From assembly GCA_041393015.1 (NCBI GenBank), contig JAWKKV010000006.1, positions 62,001 through 126,000 of the forward strand: DNA of 64,000 nt, in the 5' to 3' direction. The notes under the pieces were generated by a model, which worked only from the letters and a program-made list of their open reading frames with translations, was not told the origin of the DNA and searched no databases. Position 1 is the first letter of the stretch. Every line of letters starts with the position of its first letter. The position numbers and the translations under genes were made by a program. This document shows, one piece after another, positions 48,323 through 56,938 of the stretch. The stretch comes from JAGQYH01 sp041393015 (GTDB lineage Bacteria; Bacteroidota; Bacteroidia; Chitinophagales; JADIYW01).

Positions 48323-48368
48323 TTTATTTTCTTTTAGTTACAAAAACACATCTTATTCAATTATAAAA

Positions 48369-48402
48369 AAAGCATTATCATAACCTGATAATGCTTTCCT
48401 TT
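48369..48402 (+). terminator. Rho-independent terminator
   Basis: AAAGCATTATCA and TGATAATGCTTT form a perfect 12-bp stem around a TAACC loop, followed by CC and T-rich sequence. It ends transcription after the first glutaredoxin-like gene. Confidence 0.8.
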
Positions 48403-48542
48403 TTTCTATTTAACAGTAGTTTATAGTACATCTCAACACGTTGCTTATATTTAGAAACTGAAATGTTTATCGTTGGTCTAATTTTTGTAATCGATTATAG
48501 AAATTTTACCTAAAAGAATCAAACGTACAGTAATTTAAGCCT

Positions 48543-49133
48543 ATGAAGTTCCAACTTATAATTTGTTTAATTGCCTTTACACAATTTATCTTCGCCCAAG
48601 ATAAATCAGTTGAATTAATTGAATTAACGGAGAATGGCAATATTGTTTTAATAGCTAAAAATAACTCCGAGAATGATTATAAAGTTGAAGTAAAAATCAA
48701 CCTAATAAATGCTAAAACAAATGTTCCTTCACCAGTTATAGCCACTATTCCTGCAGGACAAGAAAAAAAAATAGCATATATAAGTCCTGAAAATGCAACA
48801 CAAAACTGGACGTATAGTATTGGTTACTCTTATGAAAAATATTTTGATCAGGTAAATTTAATAACCAATGACAATACAATTATGGTTTACACCATGGATG
48901 GATGTGGTAGATGCGCCTACACGATTGACTTCCTTAAAAGCAATAAAATAGATTATACAGAATTTAATACCACTAATAATGACGCCAATAATATAGCGAT
49001 GTGGCAAAGACTTAAAAATGCTGGTTTCGATGAAAATTCAATTAGAATGCCCGTTATTGTCGCAAAAGGTGAAACGCTTTATAACATTAATAACTTACCT
49101 ACTGTTTTAGAAGAAAAGTTCTTAAATAAGTAG
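48543..49133 (+). CDS. Secreted glutaredoxin-like protein (second paralogue)
   Basis: 196 residues, aligned almost end to end with the previous gene: signal peptide 'KFQLIICLIAFTQFIFAQ', the same beta-rich N-terminal domain, and C121-G-R-C124 at the identical residue numbers ('MDGCGRCAYTIDFLKSNK'), then 'RMPVIV'. A tandem duplication. Because a terminator lies between them, each copy appears to have its own promoter. Confidence 0.72.
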   Translation: MKFQLIICLIAFTQFIFAQDKSVELIELTENGNIVLIAKNNSENDYKVEVKINLINAKTNVPSPVIATIPAGQEKKIAYISPENATQNWTYSIGYSYEKYFDQVNLITNDNTIMVYTMDGCGRCAYTIDFLKSNKIDYTEFNTTNNDANNIAMWQRLKNAGFDENSIRMPVIVAKGETLYNINNLPTVLEEKFLNK

Positions 49134-49135
49134 AA

Positions 49136-49834
49136 TTACAGCAACCAATCACTCCATTTTCCAACAAAAGTATCTTCTTGCAAACAACTCTCTAATCGAT
49201 TCATAAATTCGTTACGGGTAATTAACTCCGCTCCAAGACTTTTTAAATGAGGCGTTTCCATTTGACAATCTATTAGTTGAAAGTTCCTTTTAATCAACTG
49301 CTGCACTAAGGTGATAAAACCATATTTTGAAGTATTACTTCTTTTATGAAACATTGATTCACCGAAAAATGCATTGCCTAAAGAGACGCCGTATAATCCC
49401 CCAATAAGTTGAGGAGTTTCTGTTTCTTTCGACCAAACTTCAACAGAGTGAGCCAATCCATGATCATGTAAATTAATATAAGCATTCAGCATTTCATCCG
49501 TTATCCAGGTTCCTGGCTGTCCTTCTCTTTTTTGAATAGCACATTCCTTAATAACATTTTTAAAATCAGCATCAAAAGTTACCGTAAAAGCCTCTTTATT
49601 AAAGAGTTGCTTCATGGATTTACTGATTTTTATTTTTTTTGGAAAAAGTACAAATCGCGGATCGGGTGCCCACCAAATGATAGGTTCATCTTTGGAATAC
49701 CATGGAAAGATGCCTGATTGATAAGCAGCGATTAATCTTTCTGTGGATAAATCTCCACCAATCGCAATAATGCCTTCTTCTGCATGATTAACAGGAGGAA
49801 ATAAGTTGGTTTCGTTTAATTGATAGATGGGCAA
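49136..49834 (-). CDS. aat: Leucyl/phenylalanyl-tRNA-protein transferase
   Basis: 232 residues. 'FPPVNHAEEGIIAIGGDLSTERLIAAYQSGIFPWY' and 'IIWWAPDPRFVL' are the hallmark of Aat, followed by 'GGLYGVSLGNAFFGESMFH'. It adds Leu or Phe to proteins with N-terminal Lys or Arg, making them ClpS-ClpAP substrates. It is 9 bases downstream of clpS on the same strand, so the two steps of the pathway are co-transcribed. Confidence 0.92.
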   Translation of the reverse strand: MPIYQLNETNLFPPVNHAEEGIIAIGGDLSTERLIAAYQSGIFPWYSKDEPIIWWAPDPRFVLFPKKIKISKSMKQLFNKEAFTVTFDADFKNVIKECAIQKREGQPGTWITDEMLNAYINLHDHGLAHSVEVWSKETETPQLIGGLYGVSLGNAFFGESMFHKRSNTSKYGFITLVQQLIKRNFQLIDCQMETPHLKSLGAELITRNEFMNRLESCLQEDTFVGKWSDWLL

Positions 49835-49843
49835 ATTGCGATG

Positions 49844-50146
49844 TTAGTCTTCAATTTTCTCAATGGTAACGCTTAAGCCTCTTTCTGCCAAACTATTTTT
49901 CATAGGTTGCAATTGGCTTTTTGATCCACTTTTAACACCATACTTTCCTTTAAAATGAATAATCAACGAGCATTGTTCCGCTTGCTCTTCCGTATGTTTA
50001 CAAATCTCCATTAAGCATTGAATCACCCATTCAAAAGTATTGACTTCATCATTATGTATAATCAATAAGTGAAGATCACCATTGCCAATGTCTTCATCAA
50101 CCTCTTCAATTGTTAGTACGTCAATATCTTCATCAAAACGATGCAT
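49844..50146 (-). CDS. clpS: ClpS adaptor protein
   Basis: 100 residues from ATG 50144-50146, preferred over an in-frame TTG two codons upstream. 'LLIIHNDEVNTFEWVIQCLMEICKHT' and 'EQAEQCSLIIHFKGKYGVKSG' are the ClpS fold, with the conserved Asn-Asp before the helix that binds the N-terminal residue. It hands N-degron proteins to ClpAP. It is immediately upstream of aat. Confidence 0.88.
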   Translation of the reverse strand: MHRFDEDIDVLTIEEVDEDIGNGDLHLLIIHNDEVNTFEWVIQCLMEICKHTEEQAEQCSLIIHFKGKYGVKSGSKSQLQPMKNSLAERGLSVTIEKIED

Positions 50147-50401
50147 TCTCAATTATTTTTTGACACCTCTAAATTACTAATAATTGAAATTCTAAACAAT
50201 AATTGTTTGTGGAAAAAGGTGAAAAAACAAAACTTGAAAAAAGAATGGAAAAAATATTTGATTAAAGTATTTATTGTTAAATTGGCTTATTGTTACATAA
50301 ATAAGAAGATACAAAACAAAAAAATGCCCACAGAAAGGTAAGGCAACTTAAATGTTTTGTTTACTATAATGGATTTTTTCAAAAGAGTTCACGAAACATC
50401 C

Positions 50402-50490
50402 AAAAAAAAAAGCGAGCTACTCCGAAAAGTACCCGCTTTGAATGTTTTCACAACGGAATAATCCTTATTGTGAATTGTTTTCAAAATTGT
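50402..50490 (-). ncRNA. tracrRNA of the type II-C CRISPR system
   Basis: On the minus strand, from about 50490, the RNA begins with an anti-repeat: 50467-50491 matches the repeat at 23 of 25 positions as reverse complement. It continues with AAGGATTATTCC and TTGTGAAAACATT (50441-50466), the nexus-type element typical of Bacteroidota II-C tracrRNAs, and ends with a hairpin (50412-50436; GCGGGTAC and GTAGCTCGC arms) followed by ten T residues (50402-50411). It lies directly upstream of cas9 and is transcribed away from it. It would pair with the 5' part of each crRNA repeat and load Cas9. Confidence 0.9.
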
Positions 50491-50494
50491 AGAA

Positions 50495-50502
50495 CAAATA
50501 TA
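50495..50502 (-). promoter_or_regulatory. -7 box TATATTTG of the tracrRNA promoter
   Basis: The minus strand reads TATATTTG, an exact match to TAnnTTTG, placed about 6 bases before the expected tracrRNA 5' end. No strong -33 TTTG is visible; that position would fall in the first codons of cas9. Confidence 0.65.
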
Positions 50503-50520
50503 AAAAATAAAATATAAAAT

Positions 50521-53500
50521 ATGAAAAGAGTTTTAGGATTGGATTTAGGGACAACTTCTATCGGCTTTGCTTATGTAAAAGAAGCGGATAAAGAAAAAGA
50601 AGTATCTTCTATTCAGAAAATTGGAGTTCGAGTAAATCCGCTTACAACAGATGAACAAACTAATTTTGAAAAAGGCAAACCTTTAACTACAAACGCAGAT
50701 AGAACCTTAAAGCGCGGGGCAAGACGGAATCTCGACCGCTATCAATTGCGTAGGGGAAATTTAATTGAAGTTTTGAAAAAAGCCAGTTTAATTTCTAATG
50801 AAAGTATTTTAGTTGAAAATGGAAAAAACACAACCTTTGAAACTTGGCGATTGCGAGCACAAGCCGTAAATGAAAAGATAGAAAAAGAGGAATTTGCTCG
50901 TGTGTTGTTGGCTATCAACAAAAAGCGTGGTTATAAAAGTAGCCGTAAAGCTAAAAACGAGGAAGATGGGCAAGCCATTGACGGAATGGGAGTTGCCAAG
51001 CGTTTATACGAAGAAAAACTAACCCCCGGACAATTAGTTTATCAGGAATTGATAAAGGGTAAAAATCCAAAATTTCAATTTTACCGCTCCGATTTACAAG
51101 CAGAGTTTGATAAGGTTTGGAGTTTTCAAAAGCAATTTTATCCTGAAATTTTAAACAATAACTTAAAAGAGGAATTAAGAGGAAAGAATAAAGGCCAAAC
51201 TTGGAAAATATGTGAAAAACCTTTTGCGATAGTTGGTTACAAACGTCAAACCAAAGGTTTCGAACTCAAGAAAGAAAATTATCAATGGAGAGTTGAAGGC
51301 TTAACAAAGCAACTTGATTTGGAGAGTTTAGTTATTGTTCTTCAGGAAATAAACGGAAATTTTAAGAGCACGAGCGGTTTATTGAGTGAAATAAGTGACA
51401 GAAGCAAAGAATTGTATTTCAACAAAGAAACTGTAGGTCAATATTTATACAAACAACTTCAAGAAAATCCACATTCACGGTTAAAAAATCAAGTGTTTTA
51501 TCGTCAGGATTATTTAGATGAATTTGAAGCAATTTGGGAAACACAAGCCAAATTTTATTCAGAATTGACGAAAGAGCTAAAAGAAGAGATTCGAGACATT
51601 ATTATTTTCTACCAACGAAAACTAAAATCTCAAAAAGGACTCATTAGTTTCTGTGAGTTTGAAAGTCGAGAAATTATTGTAAACGACAAGAAGAAAACTA
51701 TTGGACTGCGTGTTGCTCCAAAATCATCCCCTTTGTTTCAAGAGTTTAAGATTTGGCAAGTGTTGAATAATGTAGTTATACGAAAAAAAGGCAGTAGAAA
51801 ACGTGTTATCAAAAATGATGCTCAAGCAAAATTGTCTGATGAAGAAAAAGAAATTTTTGAATTTGATATAGAAACCAAAGAGATTCTTTTTGAGGAACTT
51901 AACCTTAAAGGCAATTTAAAAGCTAATGACATCATCAAGCTACTAGGTTATAAATCTGCCCAATGGGAAATAAACTACACACAACTAGAAGGAAACCGCA
52001 CCAACAAGTCATTTTACGAAGCCTATTTGAAAATTTTAGAAATAGAAGGTTACGATGTAAAAGATTTGCTGAAGGTAAAATCCAATAAGGATGAAGTAGA
52101 ATTGGACGATTTGGATGTTCCCGCTTCTGAAATCAAGGATATGGTGAAGCGAATTTTTGAAACCTTAAAAATCAACACCGAAATCTTGGATTTTGATGCC
52201 GAATTGGACGGAAAGGATTTTGAAAAACAAGTCGCATATCAATTGTGGCATTTATTGTATTCAGCCGAAGATGACAGTAAAAAATACAGCGAAGAAGATA
52301 TTCATACTTACGGGAATGATAACATTGGTTTGAAAAAACAATTGTGTTCTAAATTCGGCTTTCAACCCGAACACGCTAAAGTTTTGTTAAATGTGGTTTT
52401 ACAAGATGATTATGGAAACCTCAGCACCAAAGCAATGCGAAAAGTTTATCCGTTCATTAAAGAACACAATTATTCAGATGCTTGTGAATTGGCTGGCTAT
52501 CGTCATTCAAAACACTCGCTTACCAAAGAAGAATTGGAAAATCGTGAATTAAAACCACGATTGGAATTGCTCAAAAAGAACAGTTTACGAAATCCTGTGG
52601 TAGAGAAAATCCTAAACCAAATGGTGAATGTTGTGAATACTCTTATTGATACTGAAAGGGCAAAAGACCCGAATTTCAAATTTGATGAAATAAGAATTGA
52701 ACTGGCTCGTGAGCTGAAAAAGAATGCTGCTGAACGAGCAGAAATGACTTCGAATATCAATGCAGCGAAAACCCGCCACGAAAAAATTGTAAAACTATTG
52801 CAATCTGAATTTGGAGTAGCCAATCCAACACGAAATGATATCATTCGATATAAACTTTACGAGGAGTTAAAAAACAACGGCTATAAAGATTTATATACGA
52901 ATACTTATATCCCAAGAGATAAACTTTTTACAAAAGAAATTGATATTGAACATATCATTCCACAATCAAAAGCTTTTGATGATAGTTTTTCCAACAAAAC
53001 AATTTGTTATAGAGAGGAAAATTTAAAAAAGGGGAATAGAACCGCCATTGATTATATTGAAAGTGAATATGGAAGAGAAATGTTAGAGGAATACTTAAAC
53101 CGAATCACTGCATTAAACAAAAGTTGGAGTAAAGACAAACAGGAAGAAGGTATCTCAAAAGCCAAATTTCAAAAACTCCAAAAACCTGAATCAGAAATTG
53201 GTGAAGGATTTGCCGAAAGGGATTTGCGCGACAGCCAATACATAGCAAAGAAAGCCAAAAGTATGCTGTTTGAAATTGCTCTTTCGGTGGTTTCTACTTC
53301 CGGGTCAATTACCGACCGTTTACGAGAAGATTGGGATTTGATAAATGTAATGAAAGAACTCAATCTGCCTAAATATAAAGCGTTGGGACTTACCGAAATC
53401 CAAGAACGTAAACATGGAAAACAAGTAGAAGTAATTACCGATTGGACAAAACGAAATGACCATCGTCATCATGCTATGGATGCGCTTACAGTTGCTTTTA

Positions 53501-54974
53501 CCAAGCATAATCACATCCAATATCTAAACTATTTGAATGCCCGAAAAAATGAAAATCACAAACTACATGGAAATATTATTGCCATTGAAACCAAAGAAAC
53601 GAAAGTGGTTACAGATGATAAAGGCAATAAAAAGCGAAAGTTTAAACTGCCTATTGCCAACTTTCGCCAAGTAGCCAAAGAACATTTGGAAAATGTGTTG
53701 GTTTCACACAAGGCAAAAAATAAAGTGGTAACAAAAAATATTAATAGAGCAAGAAACGAGGTAACAAGTATTGTAAAAGATAAAAATGGAAATGAAAAGA
53801 AAGTTAAAGGGCAAATTATAAGTACACCAAGAGGGCAATTGCACAAGGAGACTGTTTATGGGAAATACCACTATTACGAAAGTAAAGAAGAAAAGGTAGG
53901 GACGAAATTTGATAAAGAAACCATTCAAAAAGTTGCCAATCCGCATTTTAGAAAATTGTTATTAAAACGATTAGAAGAAAGTAACAATGAGCCGAAAAAA
54001 GCATTTGGAGGGAAAAATTCGTTGGCAAAAAATCCAATTTATTTGGATGAAAATATGATAGATGTTTTGCCCGATAGAGTAAAGTTGGTTTGGTTGGAGG
54101 ACGATTATTCACAACGAATAGAAGTCATATCTTTCACAAAAGACGGAAATAAAAAAGCGACAAAAGAAAGTGCAGAGAAGAAAATAAATAAGGTTGTAGA
54201 TAAAAAAATACAAGAAATTCTTTTAAACAGATTAAGAAAATTTGACAATGACCCAACAAAAGCTTTTGCTGATTTAGAGAAAAACCCAATTTGGCTCAAT
54301 GAAGCAAAAGGCATTTCCATTAAGCGAGTAACGATTTCCGGCGTAAAAATGCTGAGCCCTTGCATTACAAAAAAGACCATTTTGGTAAAGAGATTTTGGA
54401 TCAAGACGGAAATAAAATTCCTGTCGATTTTGTAAGTACAGGTAATAACCATCACGTTGCGATTTACAGAGATGAAAAAGGTGAAATGGTTGATTATGCT
54501 GTAAGCTTTTCAGATGCTGTAAGACGTAAAAATTTCGGACTTCCAATTGTTCCTAAAGACACAAACAAGTTATGGGATAAAATTCATGAGTTAGGAATTA
54601 ACAATCAATCGTTCTTGGCAACGCTACCCAAACATGGGTTACAACTGGAGTTTTCTATGAAGCAGAATGAATATTTTGTATTTCATAATGAAGCAACAGA
54701 TTTCAACCCTAAAGAAATTGATTTACTTGATTCACATAACAAAAAATTAATTAGTCCAAATTTATTTATTGTACAAACCATCTCGAAAGTTATGTATGGA
54801 AATAATGCTGTAAGAGATTATGTTTTTAGACATCATTTGGATACAACGAAAGATAAATCTTCTGTGTTAAAAGGAGTCACTCATCATATAGTAAAAAGTT
54901 TACTCCACTTACAAGGAATAATAAAGGTTCGTGTTAATCATCTTGGTGATATTGTGAGTATTGGAGAATATTAA
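50521..54974 (+). CDS. cas9: Cas9 endonuclease, type II-C, with one apparent frameshift
   Basis: The frame from ATG 50521 runs to a stop at 54433-54435, but the C-terminus continues in another frame to 54972-54974. Adding one A to the A5 run at 54345-54349 joins them ('VTISGVKNAEPLHYKKDHFG') into about 1,484 residues. All catalytic residues are present: D8 (RuvC-I, 'LGLDLGTTSIGFA'), E727 (RuvC-II, 'IRIELARE'), H811 (HNH, 'DIEHIIPQS') with N834 nearby, and H984/D987 (RuvC-III, 'HRHHAMDA'). The Arg-rich bridge helix is at about 57-80 ('RTLKRGARRNLDRYQLRRG'). The size and lack of csn2 fit the long II-C Cas9s of Bacteroidota. If the frameshift is real, the PAM-interacting end would be lost. Confidence 0.95.
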
Positions 54975-54986
54975 AAAAAGAAAAAA

Positions 54987-55577
54987 ATGCAAAAATACAA
55001 TCCAGATAAACACCACCGCAGAAGCATACGTTTAATAGGCTACGATTATGCTCAAGAAGGATTGTATTTTATTACCCTTTGCGTACAAAACCGAAAGCAT
55101 ATATTTGGAAAAATAGAAAACGAAAAATTATGCTTAAATCCCATAGGACAGATTGCCTATAATGAATGGCTGAATACCGCTCAAATCAGAGATAATATTG
55201 CCTTACATGATTTTATCGTAATGCCCAATCATTTTCACGCTATTCTACAAATATTATGGCAAAAAGGAAAAGAAGAAGATATTGGAAAATTCAAATCTCC
55301 ATCCCAAACTATCGGCTCTATAATCAGAGGATATAAAATCGCTACAATTAAAAAAATTAAGGATTATATCCATAATTATTATGGTACGGGCGAATTGCAA
55401 TTCGCCCCAACGGAATTCGCCCCAACGATAGAAATAATAAAAAAATTAGATTATAAAATTTGGCAACGCAATTATTACGAGCACATTATTCGAAACGAAA
55501 AATCCAATAATCACATTTCGCAATACATTATCAATAATCCAATTAATTGGGAAAAAGATTCTTTACACAATGAATAA
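54987..55577 (+). CDS. REP-associated tyrosine (Y1/HUH) transposase, RAYT
   Basis: 196 residues, intact. N-terminal 'RRSIRLIGYDYAQEGLYFITLCVQNRKHIFG' is the RAYT signature; the HUH metal site is H82-F-H84 in 'MPNHFHAI', and Y163 or Y164 in 'WQRNYYEHIIRNE' is the candidate nucleophile. These enzymes nick single-stranded DNA at palindromic REP elements and are usually single-copy genes outside operons. Here it starts 12 bases after the cas9 stop and ends 56 bases before cas1, same strand. It contains a 20-bp palindrome (55388-55407) inside its own coding sequence. Confidence 0.88.
   Translation: MQKYNPDKHHRRSIRLIGYDYAQEGLYFITLCVQNRKHIFGKIENEKLCLNPIGQIAYNEWLNTAQIRDNIALHDFIVMPNHFHAILQILWQKGKEEDIGKFKSPSQTIGSIIRGYKIATIKKIKDYIHNYYGTGELQFAPTEFAPTIEIIKKLDYKIWQRNYYEHIIRNEKSNNHISQYIINNPINWEKDSLHNE
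55388..55407. repeat. 20-bp perfect palindrome in the RAYT gene
   Basis: GGGCGAATTGCAATTCGCCC is a perfect palindrome of higher GC than its surroundings. Its right half (AATTCGCCCC) recurs at once at 55413-55423 and again at 55604-55613, just ahead of cas1. In the protein it encodes 'ELQFAPT' and 'EFAPT'. It looks like a REP-type target of the transposase that carries it. Confidence 0.7.
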
Positions 55578-55633
55578 AAGCATATTGTTGGATCGAAATG
55601 CAATTCGCCCCAAAAATATTTAATCAACCGCAA

Positions 55634-56548
55634 ATGAAACGCACTCTCTTTTTTAGCAATCCAGCCTATTTGAGCGTTAAGCAACAGCAATTAGAAATAT
55701 CCTGGCCAGGCGATCAACATAAACCAAAAAAAAACATTCCAATTGAAGATATTGGCATTTTGGTTTTAGAGCATTCACAAATCACAATCACCAATAGTGT
55801 TGTGCAAGAAATTACAGCTAACAAAGGCATTATAATTGGCTGCGACAACCAGCATATGCCTTCCAGCTTAATGTTGCCTATTGAAGGACATAGCGAGTTA
55901 TCTAAGCGGTATAAAGAACAAATAAATGCCAGCATTCCATTGCAGAAAAATTTATGGAAACAATTGATCGAGTATAAAATTCACAATCAAGCAGCATTGC
56001 TTGACCGACAAGCCATCAATAACAAACGGCTTTTGCACCTTAAAAATAAAGTCACCAGTGGCGATACCAATAATTGTGAGGCTCAAGCCGCCGTTTACTA
56101 TTGGGATAACATTTTTGATCTTCCCTTTTTTACAAGAGATAGATATGGCGAACCGCCCAACAATTTATTGAATTATGGCTATGCCATTTTGAGAGCCATT
56201 ACAGCGCGAGCCTTAGTAGCATCCGGCCTATTAACCGCTTTGGGTATTTTTCATCGCAACAAATACAATGCTTATTGTTTAGCAGATGATGTGATGGAGC
56301 CTTATCGACCTTTTGTGGATCAAATTGTAATTGACATTATGGAAGAAGAGGGATTGGAGGAATTTCTAAGCCCTGCCACCAAACAAAAACTTTTAAAAAT
56401 TTGCACAGAAGATGTATTGATGTCGAAGAAAAGCAGTCCATTGTTAGTAGCGATCAGTAGAACTACCAATAGTTTACAACAATGCTATGAAGGCAGTCAG
56501 CGCAGATTAAAGTTACCCAAGTTAAGTATGGATGCAAGATCGGTTTAA
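55634..56548 (+). CDS. cas1: Cas1 integrase, type II-C
   Basis: 304 residues from ATG 55634 ('MKRTLFFSNPAYLSVKQQQLE'), which matches the normal II-C Cas1 start. The frame is open back to 55598, but those extra residues ('MQFAPKIF...') come from the palindrome half-copy at 55602-55613. Metal ligands: Glu in 'NCEAQAAVYYW', His in 'GIFHRNKYNAYCLADDVMEPYRPFVD' and Asp in the same stretch. With Cas2 it integrates new spacers. It overlaps cas2 by 17 bases. Confidence 0.95.
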   Translation: MKRTLFFSNPAYLSVKQQQLEISWPGDQHKPKKNIPIEDIGILVLEHSQITITNSVVQEITANKGIIIGCDNQHMPSSLMLPIEGHSELSKRYKEQINASIPLQKNLWKQLIEYKIHNQAALLDRQAINNKRLLHLKNKVTSGDTNNCEAQAAVYYWDNIFDLPFFTRDRYGEPPNNLLNYGYAILRAITARALVASGLLTALGIFHRNKYNAYCLADDVMEPYRPFVDQIVIDIMEEEGLEEFLSPATKQKLLKICTEDVLMSKKSSPLLVAISRTTNSLQQCYEGSQRRLKLPKLSMDARSV

Positions 56549-56867
56549 CCAATATAGAGTGATGTGGATTTTAGTATTTTTCGATTTGCCCACCAATACC
56601 AAAAAGGAAAGAAAAGCCGCAAGTGTTTTTCGAAAAAAATTGATCAAAGATGGATTTGGGATGTTTCAATTTAGTATTTATGTGAGATGTTGCCCTTCGA
56701 GGGAAAATGCAGTTGTACATGTTAAACGCACCAAGTTAAATTTACCGCCCAATGGCCATGTCGGCATTTTATCCATTACTGATAAACAATTCGGTATGAT
56801 GGAATTATTTTTTGGCAAAAAACCAATAGAACCAGAAAACCCACCACAACAATTAGAATTGTTCTGA
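56532..56867 (+). CDS. cas2: Cas2, type II-C
   Basis: 111 residues. 'QYRVMWILVFFDLPTNTKKERKAASVFRKKL' followed by 'GFGMFQFSIYVRCCPSRENA' is the Bacteroidota II-C Cas2; D in 'FFDLP' is the conserved metal-site Asp. The start overlaps the end of cas1 (translational coupling). It forms the Cas1-Cas2 integration complex. The array begins 71 bases after its stop. Confidence 0.95.
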   Translation: MQDRFNQYRVMWILVFFDLPTNTKKERKAASVFRKKLIKDGFGMFQFSIYVRCCPSRENAVVHVKRTKLNLPPNGHVGILSITDKQFGMMELFFGKKPIEPENPPQQLELF

Positions 56868-56916
56868 AATTAAGTCTTCATTTTTCAATCCTAATTTTAG
56901 GCCTAAACAACAGAAA

Positions 56917-56936
56917 ACCATCCGATTATGGATGGT
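56917..56936 (-). terminator. Hairpin between cas2 and the array, terminator for minus-strand crRNA transcripts
   Basis: ACCATCC and GGATGGT form a perfect 7-bp stem with a 6-base loop. On the minus strand it is followed by TTTTCTGTTGTTT, as for a weak Rho-independent terminator. On the plus strand no T run follows, so it does not suit cas2. It is two bases away from the first repeat. Confidence 0.6.
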
Positions 56937-56938
56937 CT

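Noticed and set aside
50153..50401. A second small RNA or gene between clpS and tracrRNA
   Set aside because: Open frames here (for example 50141-50341) have Lys/Ile-rich low-complexity content and no motif; no hairpin-T run besides the tracrRNA terminator.
54274..54546. Minus-strand open frames opposite the end of cas9
   Set aside because: They show no family motifs, and the plus strand encodes recognisable Cas9 C-terminus.
55598..55633. Longer Cas1 with N-terminal 'MQFAPKIF'
   Set aside because: The extra residues come from a copy of the RAYT palindrome half; family starts match the ATG at 55634.
56867..56938. A csn2 or cas4 gene after cas2
   Set aside because: Only 71 bases separate cas2 and the first repeat and no ORF lies there, so the locus is II-C, not II-A or II-B.
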